A stretch of 52,330 nucleotides of DNA from Kitasatospora indigofera (GTDB taxonomy: Bacteria; Actinomycetota; Actinomycetes; Streptomycetales; Streptomycetaceae), in contig NZ_BNBO01000061.1 of the NCBI RefSeq assembly GCF_014655955.1, positions 1 to 52,330 on the forward strand, in the 5' to 3' direction. Numbering within the stretch: the stretch's first letter is position 1; each line of letters opens with the position of its first letter. A program made the position numbers and the translations under genes. The notes below the pieces were generated by a model. It ran no database searches, was not told the DNA's origin, and saw nothing but the letters and a program-made list of their open reading frames with translations. Positions 1-10,077 of the stretch are shown piece after piece.

Positions 1-11
1 GACGTAGGACG

Positions 12-61
12 GTACGGCCGGAGGGGGCGGGCGCCGCGGCGCCCGCCCCCTCCGGCCGTAC
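12..61. terminator. perfect 50-bp palindrome, probable bidirectional terminator
   Basis: Two 25-bp arms (12-36 and 37-61) are exactly complementary with no spacer at the centre, which falls at ccg/cgg. There is no T-tract, as is common for actinobacterial terminators. It lies beyond the rbpA terminator, so it probably ends a gene outside the window on the left, or read-through from both sides. Confidence 0.7.
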
Positions 62-122
62 GCGCGTGCCCGGTGCCTGCCGGCCCTCCTGCGGGCCGCC
101 GGGGGCCCGGGACGGGCGGAAA

Positions 123-162
123 ACGTGCGGGGGGCCCGGCCGGTGGCCGGGCCCCCGCACGT
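123..162 (-). terminator. rbpA transcription terminator
   Basis: An 18-bp GC-rich stem (left arm 123-141, right arm 145-162) with one bulged G lies about 26 bp past the rbpA stop codon on the minus strand. The loop is only about 3 nt and there is no clear U-tract. Confidence 0.75.
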
Positions 163-188
163 GGGTGACGCTGGTGGGTGACGTCAGC

Positions 189-524
189 TCAGATCTCGCC
201 GCGCAGCTTGGCGAGCGCCTCGGCGAGGATCGCCTCGCCGTCGGCGTCGGTCCGCCGCTCGCGGACGTACGCGAGGTGGGTCTTGTACGGCTCGTTGCGC
301 GACGGGGCCGGCGGGTTGTGCTCGTCCTGGCCGGCCGGGAAGCCGCAGCGCGGGCAGTCCCAGGTGTCCGGGATGACGGCCTCGGCGGCGAAGCTCGGGC
401 GCGTCTCGTGCTTGTTGGCGCACCAGAAGGAGATCCGGTTGCGGGGCGCGGACTCGCCGCGCTCCGCCTCGCCCATCGGGCCGGCGCCGACTCTGCTGCC
501 ACGGATGGCGTTGCCACTTGCCAC
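189..524 (-). CDS. rbpA: RNA polymerase-binding protein RbpA
   Basis: RbpA binds RNA polymerase and the principal sigma factor and stimulates open-complex formation in actinobacteria. The 111-aa product starts at a GTG (522-524) with an AGGAG-type ribosome site at 532-537, seven bases upstream. The N-terminal RGSRVGAGPMGEAERGE stretch, the zinc-type cysteines (FWCANKHE, then CPRC) and the C-terminal EAILAEALAKLRGEI are typical of streptomycete RbpA. An upstream ATG at 569 would add 15 residues, but it lacks family similarity and a better ribosome site. A strong hairpin follows the stop. Confidence 0.95.
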   Translation of the reverse strand: MASGNAIRGSRVGAGPMGEAERGESAPRNRISFWCANKHETRPSFAAEAVIPDTWDCPRCGFPAGQDEHNPPAPSRNEPYKTHLAYVRERRTDADGEAILAEALAKLRGEI

Positions 525-799
525 GGTCTGACTCCCTGCGTGCTGATGCGATGCGATCTCAGCCGACACCCTGGGACAGGGAGACCCTGGCCCCTCGCGG
601 GGTGCGGGTCGCGGCCAGTATCCACTGCCGGCCGGCTGCGGCCTGCGGGCGGTGGCGAAGTTGTCCCAGTGTAAGCAGCCGATAAGGATCTGTCCGCACC
701 GCCTCCGGGAATGCGCCCTCGACGGGCACTCCCTCAGGATAGGCGGGCGGACGACGCCCCGTCAGATATGCGGCAAAAAGGCTGTTCGCGCAGAAAACA

Positions 800-1039
800 T
801 CAGCTCTTGTACTTGAGCACCAGGCCGAGAACCATGATGCAGGCGAACCAGCCGACCCCGACGATGATCGTGATGCGGTCGAGGTTGCGCTCGGCCACGG
901 CCGAACCGCCGCCGGCGGACATCGCGCCGCCACCGAACATGTCGGACAGGCCGCCGCCCTTGCCCTTGTGCAGCAGTACCAGCAGCACCATCAGCAGGCT
1001 GAAGATGATCAGGGCGATGGAGAACCCGAGAACCAACAC
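800..1039 (-). CDS. secG: preprotein translocase subunit SecG
   Basis: SecG is the small accessory membrane subunit of the SecYEG export channel. The 79-aa protein has the expected two hydrophobic segments (about residues 2-24 and 56-76) joined by a Gly-rich cytoplasmic loop (HKGKGGGLSDMFGGG), followed by the family motif AERNLDRIT. It begins at a GTG. It lies 84 bp downstream of tpiA, separated by a strong hairpin, so it may be partly uncoupled from the glycolytic genes. The 230 bp between secG and rbpA show no further gene. Confidence 0.93.
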   Translation of the reverse strand: MLVLGFSIALIIFSLLMVLLVLLHKGKGGGLSDMFGGGAMSAGGGSAVAERNLDRITIIVGVGWFACIMVLGLVLKYKS

Positions 1040-1068
1040 AGCGGACCAACTCTCTCGTTCATCGGCAA

Positions 1069-1099
1069 GGGGCCGGGCCGCTCCGAGCGGCCCGGCCCC
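1069..1099 (-). terminator. hairpin between tpiA and secG
   Basis: A 15-bp stem (1069-1083 with 1085-1099) with almost no loop lies 25 bp past the tpiA stop and 30 bp before the secG start. It could terminate tpiA transcripts or attenuate read-through into secG. Confidence 0.7.
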
Positions 1100-1123
1100 A
1101 AAGCCTACGTTGCTGCAGTGGCG

Positions 1124-1909
1124 TTAGCCTACTGCCTGCTCACGGTAACGCACGATCCTGACGAACTCGTCGGCGTCCAGGGAGGCACCGCCGATCAGGG
1201 CGCCGTCCACGTCGGGCTTGGCCATCAGGCCGGCCGCACTGGAGGCCTTCACCGAACCGCCGTAGAGCACCCGGACCTTCGCGGCCAGCTCGCCGTCGTA
1301 CAGCTCGGCCAGCCGGACGCGGATCGCCGCGCAGACCTCCTGGGCGTCCTCGGGGGTCGCCACCTCGCCGGTGCCGATGGCCCACACCGGCTCGTACGCC
1401 ACGACGATGCTCTCGGCGTCCGAGGCGGGCACGCCGTCCAGGGCGCCGTCCAGCTGGGCCAGCGTGTGGGCGACGTGGGTGCCCGCCTTGCGGACCTCCA
1501 GCGGCTCGCCGACGCACAGGATCGGCGTGATGCCGCTGCGGTAGGCCGCCTTCACCTTGGCGTTGACGATCTCCTCGTTCTCGCCGTGGTACTGGCGGCG
1601 CTCCGAGTGGCCGATGGCCGCGTAGGTGCACTTCAGCTTGGCGAGCATCGGGCCGGAGACCTCGCCGGTGTAGGCACCGGAGTCGTGGGCCGAGATGTCC
1701 TGCGAGCCGTACTTGATCTTCAGCTTGTCGCCGTCGACCAGGGTCTGGACCGAGCGCAGGTCGGTGAACGGCGTGAGCACCGCGACCTCGACCGCCTCGT
1801 AGTCCTTGTCGGCCAGCGCGAAGGCCAGCTTCTGGGTGTGCTGGATGGCCTCAAGGTGGTTGAGGTTCATCTTCCAGTTGCCCGCCATCAGCGGGAGACG
1901 CTCGGTCAT
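1124..1909 (-). CDS. tpiA: triosephosphate isomerase
   Basis: TpiA interconverts dihydroxyacetone phosphate and glyceraldehyde 3-phosphate in glycolysis. The 261-aa TIM barrel has the N-terminal GNWKMN motif with the catalytic lysine, the catalytic histidine in AAIGHSERR, the catalytic glutamate in AYEPVWAIGTG and the phosphate-gripping YGGSVK loop. Its length is normal. The ATG start at 1907-1909 lies three bases after the pgk stop, so pgk and tpiA are almost certainly co-transcribed. Confidence 0.97.
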   Translation of the reverse strand: MTERLPLMAGNWKMNLNHLEAIQHTQKLAFALADKDYEAVEVAVLTPFTDLRSVQTLVDGDKLKIKYGSQDISAHDSGAYTGEVSGPMLAKLKCTYAAIGHSERRQYHGENEEIVNAKVKAAYRSGITPILCVGEPLEVRKAGTHVAHTLAQLDGALDGVPASDAESIVVAYEPVWAIGTGEVATPEDAQEVCAAIRVRLAELYDGELAAKVRVLYGGSVKASSAAGLMAKPDVDGALIGGASLDADEFVRIVRYREQAVG

Positions 1910-1912
1910 TGA

Positions 1913-3118
1913 TCAGCCTTCCAGGGCGGCGAGACCGGGAAGGGTCTTGCCCTCCAGGTATTCGAGGCTCGCGCCCCCGCCGGTCGAGATGTGCCCGAAC
2001 TTCGTCTCGTCGAAGCCCAGGATGCGGACGGCGGCGGCGGAGTCCCCGCCACCGACGACGGTGAACGCGTCACTGTCGAGCAGTGCCTGCGCGACGGCCT
2101 TGGTGCCCTCGGCGAAGGCCGGGTGCTCGAAGACGCCGACCGGGCCGTTCCAGAACACCGTCCTGGCGTCGGCCAGCTTGGCGGCGAACAGCTCGCGCGA
2201 CTTCGGGCCGATGTCCAGGCCCTCCTTGTCGGCGGGGATCTTGTCCGCGTCGACGACGTCGAAGTCGGCGACCGGGGCCAGCGTCTTCAGGTCGGGGAAG
2301 CTCCCCGAGACCGCGACGTCCACCGGCAGCACGAACTCGACGCCGTTCGCCTTGCCCCGCTCCAGGTACTCCAGGACGGTGGGGATCTGGTCCTTCTGCA
2401 GCAGCGAGATGCCCACCTCGTGGCCCAGGGCCGCGAGGAAGGTGTACGCCATGCCGCCGCCGATCAGGATCCGGTCGGCCTTGCCCAGCAGGTTGTCGAT
2501 CACGCCGACCTTGTCGGAGACCTTGGAGCCGCCGAGCACGACGACGTACGGGCGCTCGACCTCCTCGGTGAGGCGCTTGAGCACGCCGACCTCGGTGGCG
2601 ATCAGGTCGCCGACGGCGTGCGGCAGGCGGGCCGGCAGGTCGTAGACCGAGGCGTGCTTGCGGTGCACGGCACCGAAGCCGTCGCCGACGTAGAGGTCGG
2701 CGAGGCCGGCCAGGGCGTCCGCGAAGGCACCGCGCTCGGCGTCGTCCTTGGCGGTCTCCCCGGCGTTGAAGCGCAGGTTCTCGAGCAGCGTGACCTCGCC
2801 GTCGGCCAGGGCGGCGACGGTGGCCTTCGCGCTCTCGCCCACGGTGTCGGTCGCGAACGAGACCGGCGCGGCGAGGATCTCGCCGAGGCGCACGGCCACC
2901 GGGGCGAGGGAGAACTGCGGGTCGGGCTCGCCCTTGGGGCGGCCCAGGTGGGACGCGACGATCACCTTGGCGCCGGCCTGCAGCAGCTTGGCGATGGTCG
3001 GCGCGACGGCACGGATCCGGCCGTCGTCGGTGATGCTCCCGTTCGAGAGCGGGACGTTGAGGTCGGCGCGGACGAACACGCGCTTGCCGGCGACGTCGAG
3101 GTCTTCGATGGTCTTCAC
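1913..3118 (-). CDS. pgk: phosphoglycerate kinase
   Basis: Pgk transfers phosphate from 1,3-bisphosphoglycerate to ADP. I place the start at a GTG (3116-3118) preceded by AGGAG at 3130-3134, giving 401 aa beginning MKTIEDL, as in other streptomycete Pgk proteins. The longer in-frame reading to 3277 adds a low-complexity stretch unlike the family. Motifs seen are RVFVRADLNVPL, SHLGRPKG, the GFGAVHRKHAS substrate region, the hinge GGSKVSDK and the nucleotide loop VVGGGDSAAA. It lies between gap and tpiA and is tightly joined to the latter. Confidence 0.96.
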   Translation of the reverse strand: MKTIEDLDVAGKRVFVRADLNVPLSNGSITDDGRIRAVAPTIAKLLQAGAKVIVASHLGRPKGEPDPQFSLAPVAVRLGEILAAPVSFATDTVGESAKATVAALADGEVTLLENLRFNAGETAKDDAERGAFADALAGLADLYVGDGFGAVHRKHASVYDLPARLPHAVGDLIATEVGVLKRLTEEVERPYVVVLGGSKVSDKVGVIDNLLGKADRILIGGGMAYTFLAALGHEVGISLLQKDQIPTVLEYLERGKANGVEFVLPVDVAVSGSFPDLKTLAPVADFDVVDADKIPADKEGLDIGPKSRELFAAKLADARTVFWNGPVGVFEHPAFAEGTKAVAQALLDSDAFTVVGGGDSAAAVRILGFDETKFGHISTGGGASLEYLEGKTLPGLAALEG

Positions 3119-3234
3119 GGTCTTCGAGTCTCCTGGGGAGAGATGGAGCGAGGCGACGGCACGACGCCGGGCCGCCGGATCCGAGAAGCGAGGGTGCCGG
3201 GTGGGGCGGGCGCGCGCAGCACGCCAAGGAACAA

Positions 3235-3266
3235 GGCCCGGACGGCCACGCACGGCCGTCCGGGCC
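3235..3266 (-). terminator. hairpin between gap and pgk
   Basis: Perfect 13-bp arms (3235-3247 and 3254-3266) enclose a 6-nt loop, 33 bp past the gap stop codon. It may terminate the abundant gap message before pgk or stabilise its 3' end. Confidence 0.75.
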
Positions 3267-3298
3267 CTGATCCTCACCTCACGTCAGCTCCCGCTGCG

Positions 3299-4303
<1,005 letters not shown>

Positions 4304-4541
4304 GAACCGATCTCCTTGTTAGGTACGCCGGAACTATGCCGACGGGGTGGAAATGGGATGTCCCCGACCACCCATGACCCTACCTCTCCGAGACCGGCGA
4401 GGGCACATCGCCCTGGGCCGACACCCTTGGCGTGGCGCGTCAAGGGCGTCCGAGCAGGGCATGTGTCACAGGCCTGCGCGGAGCCGGTCGCCGGACACCG
4501 AAAGGCACTTGGGGCGGAGCGGCCGGACAGTTCGGACGCGA

Positions 4542-4577
4542 AACGGCTGGTGTCCACGATGTGGGACACCAGCCGTT
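4542..4577 (-). terminator. whiA transcription terminator
   Basis: Perfect 14-bp arms (4542-4555 and 4564-4577) with an 8-nt loop begin 25 bp past the whiA stop and are followed on the minus strand by a short TTT run. The rest of the 4304-4602 interval (about 300 bp) holds no credible gene; a short antisense reading frame there lacks a ribosome site and any recognisable motif. Confidence 0.8.
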
Positions 4578-4602
4578 CAGCAACTGAGACCGGATCGCCG
4601 GG

Positions 4603-5583
4603 TCAGCTGAGCGCCATCTCGTCGGTCAGGTTCGCCTCGGTGCTCGGCAGCCCCAGCTCGGAGGCCCGCTTGTCGGCCATCGCCAGCAGCCGGCGGATCC
4701 GACCGGCCACCGCGTCCTTGGTCAGCGGCGGGTCGGCGAGCGCGCCCAGCTCCTCCAGCGAGGCCTGCTTGTGCTGCATCCGCAGCTGGCCGGCGGCCGC
4801 CAGGTGCTCGGGCACCTCGTCGCCGAGGATCTCCAGCGCGCGCTGCACCCGGGCGCCCGCGGCGACCGCCGCGCGCGCCGAGCGGCGCAGGTTGGCGTCG
4901 TCGAAGTTGGCCAGCCGGTTGGCGGTGGCCCGCACCTCACGGCGCATCCGGCGCTCCTCCCAGGCCAGCACCGACTCGTGCGCGCCCAGCCTGGTCAGCA
5001 GCGCGCCGATCGCGTCGCCGTCCCGGATGACCACCCGGTCCACCCCGCGCACCTCACGGGCCTTGGCCGGGATGCCGAGCCGCCGGGCCGCGCCGACCAG
5101 GGCCAGCGCCGCCTCCGAGCCCGGGCAGGTGATCTCCAGCGAGGAGGACCTCCCCGGCTCGGTCAGCGAGCCGTGCGCCAGGAAGGCCCCGCGCCAGGCC
5201 GCCTCCGCGTCGCAGGTCGCGCCGGAGACCACCGCCGGGGGCAGGCCCCTGATCGGGCGCCCCCTGCCGTCCACCAGCCCGGTCTGCCGCGCGAGCAGCT
5301 CACCGTCCTTGACCACCCGCACCACGTACCGGCTGCCGCGTCGCAGGCCGCCGGGGGCCATCACCACCAGATCGGAGGAGTGTCCGAAGATCTCCAGCAG
5401 ATCCTTGCGCAGTCGCCGCGCCGCCACGCCGGTGTCCAGCTCAGCCTCGATCACGATCCGGCCGCTCACAATGTGCAAGCCGCCGGCGAACCTGAGGATC
5501 GCCGAAACCTCCGCCTTGCGGCAGCAGGCCCGGGTGACGGGGAGCCGGCTGATTTCGTCCTTCACCGCTGCCGTCATCGCCAT
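4603..5583 (-). CDS. whiA: sporulation regulator WhiA
   Basis: WhiA acts with WhiB to trigger sporulation septation in streptomycetes. The 326-aa protein has an N-terminal degenerate LAGLIDADG-like fold (about 1-190, beginning MAMTAAVKDEISRLP) and a C-terminal HTH (about 230-320, ending in KDAVAGRIRRLLAMADKRA). It closely matches streptomycete WhiA throughout. The start overlaps the end of the yvcK-like gene by 10 bp, implying translational coupling in the conserved rapZ-yvcK-whiA array. A GGAAGG ribosome site precedes the ATG. Confidence 0.97.
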   Translation of the reverse strand: MAMTAAVKDEISRLPVTRACCRKAEVSAILRFAGGLHIVSGRIVIEAELDTGVAARRLRKDLLEIFGHSSDLVVMAPGGLRRGSRYVVRVVKDGELLARQTGLVDGRGRPIRGLPPAVVSGATCDAEAAWRGAFLAHGSLTEPGRSSSLEITCPGSEAALALVGAARRLGIPAKAREVRGVDRVVIRDGDAIGALLTRLGAHESVLAWEERRMRREVRATANRLANFDDANLRRSARAAVAAGARVQRALEILGDEVPEHLAAAGQLRMQHKQASLEELGALADPPLTKDAVAGRIRRLLAMADKRASELGLPSTEANLTDEMALS

Positions 5584-6656
5584 GGGCCGATCCTTCCATG
5601 TGTCCGGAAAATCCGGTCGTACGCCGCGGCCAGAAGCTCCCGGTCGTGTCGCGGCGTACCGTCCGCCGCGGCCACCCGGTCGAGCACCAGCGCCGCTCCC
5701 ATCCGCTCCGCCGCCTTCTCCAGGCCGGCCAGGTCGGCGACCCCGAAGGCGCCGCCGGTGACCGCCCGCTCGTCCACCAGGATCGCATCCACGGCGAGGT
5801 CCGGGGCGTGGTCGGCTATCACCTCCAGGTGGCGCTGCGGGGTGAAGCCCTCGGTCTCGCCGGGCTGGGGGGCCAGGTTCAGGGTGAGGAGGCGCCTGGC
5901 CCGGGTCCCGGTGAGCGCCTCGGCGAGGTCCGGGACGAGCAGGTGCGGCAGCACGCTGGTGAACCAGGAGCCGGGCCCCAGCACCACCCAGTCGGCCTCC
6001 CGGACGGCCGCGACGGCCTCCGGGACGGCCGGCGGCGCGTCCGGCAGCAGCCGGATGGACTGCACCGTGCCGGGGGTGACCGCGACGTTCGCCTGGCCGC
6101 GCACGGCGGACAGCTCACCGGGCCGGGCCGGGTCGTGGCCCCGGACGACCGCCTCGATGTCCAGCGGGACGGCGGACATCGGCAGCACCCGACCCTGCAC
6201 GTTGAGCAGCCGGCCGACCCAGTCCAGCGCGGCCACCGGGTCGCCGAGCTTCTCCCAGAGCGCAACGATCAGCAGGTTGCCGACCGCGTGCCCGCCCAGT
6301 TCGCCGGTGCCGCTGAAGCGCTGCTGGATCACCTCGGACCAGGTCCGGCCCCAGTCGTCGTCGCCGCAGAGCGCCGCCAGCGCCTTGCGCAGGTCGCCCG
6401 GCGGCAGGACCCCGAGCTCGGTGCGCAGCCGGCCGCTGGAGCCGCCGTCGTCCGCCACGGTCACCACCGCGGTGAGGTTGGTGGTCAGCCGGCGCAGCGC
6501 CGACAGCGAGGCCGACAGGCCCTGCCCGCCGCCCAGCGCCGCGATTCTCGGAGCGTTGGCGCGGGGTTTGCCCGTCATCCAGCGCAAGGGGAGCGCCGAC
6601 CGGTCGGCGGCCTTGTTCTGGAGCTGCCGCCCGGGCACGTATCCCGCCACAACCAC
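5574..6656 (-). CDS. YvcK/CofD-like UDP-sugar-binding regulator (gluconeogenesis factor family)
   Basis: Members bind UDP-GlcNAc-type nucleotides and link carbon metabolism to cell-wall synthesis. The 360-aa protein shows the N-terminal GGGQGLSASL nucleotide loop, ADDGGSSGRLR, PPGDLRKALAAL and the phosphate-site LGPGSWFTS. I use the GTG at 6654-6656 because AGAGGAAC lies just upstream. A shorter start at 6578 (MTGKPRANAP) is possible, but no ribosome site precedes it. It lies between rapZ and whiA, the usual arrangement. An imperfect hairpin (6671-6699) precedes it. Confidence 0.93.
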   Translation of the reverse strand: MVVAGYVPGRQLQNKAADRSALPLRWMTGKPRANAPRIAALGGGQGLSASLSALRRLTTNLTAVVTVADDGGSSGRLRTELGVLPPGDLRKALAALCGDDDWGRTWSEVIQQRFSGTGELGGHAVGNLLIVALWEKLGDPVAALDWVGRLLNVQGRVLPMSAVPLDIEAVVRGHDPARPGELSAVRGQANVAVTPGTVQSIRLLPDAPPAVPEAVAAVREADWVVLGPGSWFTSVLPHLLVPDLAEALTGTRARRLLTLNLAPQPGETEGFTPQRHLEVIADHAPDLAVDAILVDERAVTGGAFGVADLAGLEKAAERMGAALVLDRVAAADGTPRHDRELLAAAYDRIFRTHGRIGPWR

Positions 6657-6708
6657 CTCGCGTTCCTCTGCCTGCCGCCGCCGGCTGCCTGGCGGCAGGG
6701 CGTCGCGG

Positions 6709-7620
6709 CTACTCCCGTCCCATGTCCCGGTGGACGAGCACCGTCTCCACCCCGTCGGCGATGAGACGCTTCGTCAGCCGCTCGGACATGGCCACGCTGC
6801 GGTGCTTGCCACCGGTGCAGCCTACGGCAAGCGTCATGTACCGCTTTCCTTCCCGGCGGTACCCCTCGGTGACGATACGCAGCAGGTCCGTGTAGCCGTC
6901 AAGGAATTCGTTCGCCCCGGGCTGCTGGAACACGTAGTCGGCGACGTCACTGTCGGTGCCGGTGCGGGCACGCAGCTCCGGGACCCAGTGCGGATTGGGC
7001 AGGAACCGGCAGTCCACCACGAGGTCCGCGTCGACCGGCAGGCCGTACTTGAACCCGAAGGACATCACCGTCGCGCGCAGCTCGGGCTCGTCGTGGTCGG
7101 CGAACTGGGCGTCGAGCTTGGCCCGCAGCTGGTGGACGTTGAGGTTGGAGGTGTCGATCACCAGGTCGGCCTCGCCGCGCAGCTCGCGCAGCAGGTCCCG
7201 CTCCTGGGCGATGCCGTCCACGATCCGGCCATCGGCCTGCAGCGGGTGCGGGCGGCGGACGCTCTCGAACCGGCGGACCAGTGCGTCGTCGGAGGACTCC
7301 AGGAAGACCACGCGCAGCCGCACGCCGCGCTTCTCCAGCTCGTCCAGCGAGGTCAGCAGGTCGTCGAAGAACTTCCGGCCGCGGACGTCCACCACGACGC
7401 CGATCCGGGCGACGGCACCCTGGGAGCGCGCGCCGAGGTCGACCATGGTGGGGATGAGCGCCGGCGGCAGGTTGTCCACGACGAACCAGCCCAGGTCCTC
7501 CAGGCACTTGGCCGCCGTGGAGCGGCCGGCCCCGGACATGCCGGAGATGATCACCAGCTCCGGGGTGGTCTCCGCCCCGGGCTGCGGCCGGGCGGTACCC
7601 CCATCGTCTGTCACGGTCAC
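6709..7620 (-). CDS. rapZ: RNase adapter RapZ / nucleotide-binding protein (YvcJ family)
   Basis: RapZ in enterobacteria delivers small RNAs for glucosamine-6-phosphate control to RNase E. The actinobacterial homologues are nucleotide-binding proteins of uncertain role. The 303-aa protein has a P-loop GMSGAGRST (near residue 27), a Walker-B-like VVDNLPP segment and the conserved C-terminal AVGCTGGKHRSVAMSERL. It is followed after 52 bp by the yvcK-like gene and then whiA. The function in this organism is inferred only from family and gene order. Confidence 0.93.
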   Translation of the reverse strand: MTVTDDGGTARPQPGAETTPELVIISGMSGAGRSTAAKCLEDLGWFVVDNLPPALIPTMVDLGARSQGAVARIGVVVDVRGRKFFDDLLTSLDELEKRGVRLRVVFLESSDDALVRRFESVRRPHPLQADGRIVDGIAQERDLLRELRGEADLVIDTSNLNVHQLRAKLDAQFADHDEPELRATVMSFGFKYGLPVDADLVVDCRFLPNPHWVPELRARTGTDSDVADYVFQQPGANEFLDGYTDLLRIVTEGYRREGKRYMTLAVGCTGGKHRSVAMSERLTKRLIADGVETVLVHRDMGRE

Positions 7621-7678
7621 TTCGCTTCCCCGCTCTCGGTGGTTCTGCTGAGGAGAACGCCCGGGGCGGCGCCGCGCT

Positions 7679-7698
7679 TCCCCAGGTCACCCTGGGGA
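7679..7698 (-). terminator. small hairpin between uvrC and rapZ
   Basis: A perfect 8-bp stem (7679-7686 and 7691-7698) with a 4-nt loop lies in the 118-bp gap after uvrC. It is short for a terminator and may be only an attenuator. Confidence 0.4.
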
Positions 7699-7738
7699 GT
7701 GAACGCGGGCCGCGCGGACTGACGGGCGGCGCCGGCCG

Positions 7739-9895
7739 TCATGGCGTCTCCGGTTGCGTTGCGGTCGGTGGCACTGCGGCCGGCGGCATCGGCGCCGCCG
7801 GCCCTGCGGGCGGCGCTGCCCCGGCGGGCACCGCGGCGCCGCCGTCGGCGGCGCCCCCGGTCACGGCGCCCTCGTCGGCGCCGTCGTCAAGGATCTCTCC
7901 GGTGGCGGTGTTCACCGCGAATGCCGCGGGTGTACGGGAGGCCAACGCTGCCGCAACAGTCTCGGCGGTGCGCCGGCCGATCCCCGGGACCGCGCAGAGC
8001 TCGTCCACGGTGGCCGCCCTGAGCTTCTTCAGCGAACCGAAGTGCTTGAGCAGTGCCTGGCGGCGAGTCTCGCCCAGGCCGGGTACGGAGTCCAGCTCCC
8101 CGGCGGTGAGTCGCTTGGAACGCTTGCTGCGCTGGTAGGAGATCGCGAAGCGGTGGGCCTCGTCGCGGACCCGCTGCAGCAGGTACAGGCCCTCGCTGCT
8201 GCGCGGCAGCACCACCGGGTCGTCCTCGCCGGGCAGCCAGACCTCCTCCAGGCGCTTGGCCAGGCCGCAGAGGGCGACGTCGTCGATGCCCAGCTCGTCC
8301 AGCGCCCGGCGGGCGGCGGCGACCTGCGGCTGGCCGCCGTCGACCACCAGCAGCTGCGGCGGGTAGGCGAACCGGCGCGGCCGGCCGGTCTCGGGGTCGA
8401 TCGGCCCGGCCGGCGGCCCTGCCGCGCCGTCGGTGGCGGGTTCGGCCGGCTGCTGCCCCGGGTCGTCGGCCTCCGGCACGGCCCATTCGCCGGTCTGCTC
8501 GCGCTCCTGGAGGTAGCGGCGGAACCGCCGGCTGATCACCTCGTGCATCGAGCGGACGTCGTCCTGGCCCTCGAAGCCCTTGATCTGGAACCGCCGGTAC
8601 TCGCTCTTGCGGGCCAGCCCGTCCTCGAAGACCACCATCGACGCGACCACGTCCTCGCCCTGGAGGTGCGAGATGTCGAAGCACTCGATGCGCAGCGGCA
8701 CCGAGTCCAGTTCCAGCGCGTCGGCGATCTCCTGGAGGGCCCGGCTGCGGGTGGTGAGGTCGGAGGCGCGCTTGGTCTTGTGCAGGGCCAGCGACTGCTG
8801 GGCGTTGCGCTCGACGGTGGCCATCAGGTCCTTCTTGTCGCCGCGCTGCGGCACCCGCAGGTCGACCTGGGAGCCGCGCAGGCCGCTCAGCCACTCCCGT
8901 ACCGGCCCGGCCGGCTCGGGCAGCGCGGGCACCAGCACCTCGCGCGGGACGCTCTCCGCGCCGCCGCCGTACAGCTGTTGGAGGGCGTGCTCGACCAGCG
9001 CCGCGGTGTCCACGTCCTCGACCTTGTCGGTGACCCAGCCGCGCTGCCCGCGCACCCGGCCGCCACGGACGTGGAAGATCTGGACGGCGGCCTCCAGTTC
9101 GTCCTCGGCGAGGGCCAGCAGGTCGGCGTCGGTACCGTCGGCGAGGACGACCGCGTTCTTCTCCATCGCCCGCTTGAGGGCGCCGATGTCGTCCCGCAGC
9201 CGGGCCGCCTTCTCGTACTCCATGTCGGCGGCGGCGTCCCGCATCTGCTCTTCCAGCCGGCGCAGGTAGTTGCCGGTCCGTCCGGCCATGAAGTCGCAGA
9301 ACTCCTCGGCCAGCTCGACGTGTTCGGCCTGCGAGATCTTGCCGACGCAGGGCGCGGCGCACTTGCCGATGTACCCGAGCAGGCAGGGCCGGCCGACCTG
9401 GGCGGCCCGCTTGAAGACGCCGTTGGAGCAGGTGCGGACGGGGAAGACCCGCAGCAGCAGGTCGACCGTCTCGCGGATCGCCCAGGCGTGCCCGTACGGA
9501 CCGAAGTAGCGCACGCCCTTCTTGTGCGCCCCGCGCATCACCTGGACCCTCGGGAACTCCTCGTTGAGGGTCACCGCGAGCTCCGGATAGCTCTTGTCGT
9601 CCCGGTACTTGACGTTGAACCGGGGATCGAACTCCTTGATCCAGGAGTACTCCAGCTGCAGGGCCTCGACCTCGGTGCCGACCACCGTCCACTCGACCGA
9701 GGCGGCCGTGGTGACCATCGTCGCGGTGCGGGGGTGCAGGCCGGCGATGTCCTGGAAGTAGGAGGACAGCCGGGGGCGCAGGCTCTTGGCCTTGCCGACG
9801 TAGATGACCCGCCCGTGAGCGTCGCGGAACCGGTAGACACCGGGTGAGGTCGGGATCGCGCCCGGGGCGGGGCGGTAGGTGGACGGGTCAGCCAT
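7739..9895 (-). CDS. uvrC: excinuclease ABC subunit C
   Basis: UvrC makes both incisions in nucleotide excision repair. The 718-aa protein has an N-terminal GIY-YIG nuclease (GVYRFRDAHGRVIYVGKAKS), a Cys-rich linker, a UvrB-binding UVR motif and the RNase-H-like 5' nuclease with ECFDISHLQGEDVVAS and LLVVDGGQPQV. Tandem helix-hairpin-helix motifs follow (SVPGLGETRRQALL and AVPGIGRRTAETV). A Pro/Ala/Gly tail of about 70 residues beyond the last motif is lineage-specific and low in complexity. uvrA and uvrB lie 3 and 12 kb further on the same strand. Confidence 0.97.
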   Translation of the reverse strand: MADPSTYRPAPGAIPTSPGVYRFRDAHGRVIYVGKAKSLRPRLSSYFQDIAGLHPRTATMVTTAASVEWTVVGTEVEALQLEYSWIKEFDPRFNVKYRDDKSYPELAVTLNEEFPRVQVMRGAHKKGVRYFGPYGHAWAIRETVDLLLRVFPVRTCSNGVFKRAAQVGRPCLLGYIGKCAAPCVGKISQAEHVELAEEFCDFMAGRTGNYLRRLEEQMRDAAADMEYEKAARLRDDIGALKRAMEKNAVVLADGTDADLLALAEDELEAAVQIFHVRGGRVRGQRGWVTDKVEDVDTAALVEHALQQLYGGGAESVPREVLVPALPEPAGPVREWLSGLRGSQVDLRVPQRGDKKDLMATVERNAQQSLALHKTKRASDLTTRSRALQEIADALELDSVPLRIECFDISHLQGEDVVASMVVFEDGLARKSEYRRFQIKGFEGQDDVRSMHEVISRRFRRYLQEREQTGEWAVPEADDPGQQPAEPATDGAAGPPAGPIDPETGRPRRFAYPPQLLVVDGGQPQVAAARRALDELGIDDVALCGLAKRLEEVWLPGEDDPVVLPRSSEGLYLLQRVRDEAHRFAISYQRSKRSKRLTAGELDSVPGLGETRRQALLKHFGSLKKLRAATVDELCAVPGIGRRTAETVAAALASRTPAAFAVNTATGEILDDGADEGAVTGGAADGGAAVPAGAAPPAGPAAPMPPAAVPPTATQPETP

Positions 9896-10077
9896 GGGTC
9901 TACCGTACCGAGTCGGCCGGACATCCCGGGGCCCGGTTCACCGTTCGGGCGGCGGGTCCGGCCGCCGCTCCGCCGGCCGGTCCGTCCGCAGGTCATGCGG
10001 CGGGTCGGGGGCCGGGTCGAGGAGCGGGCCGGCCGGGGTGCCGGACGCCTGGCCGGGCGCCGGCGCGGGCCGGGCGT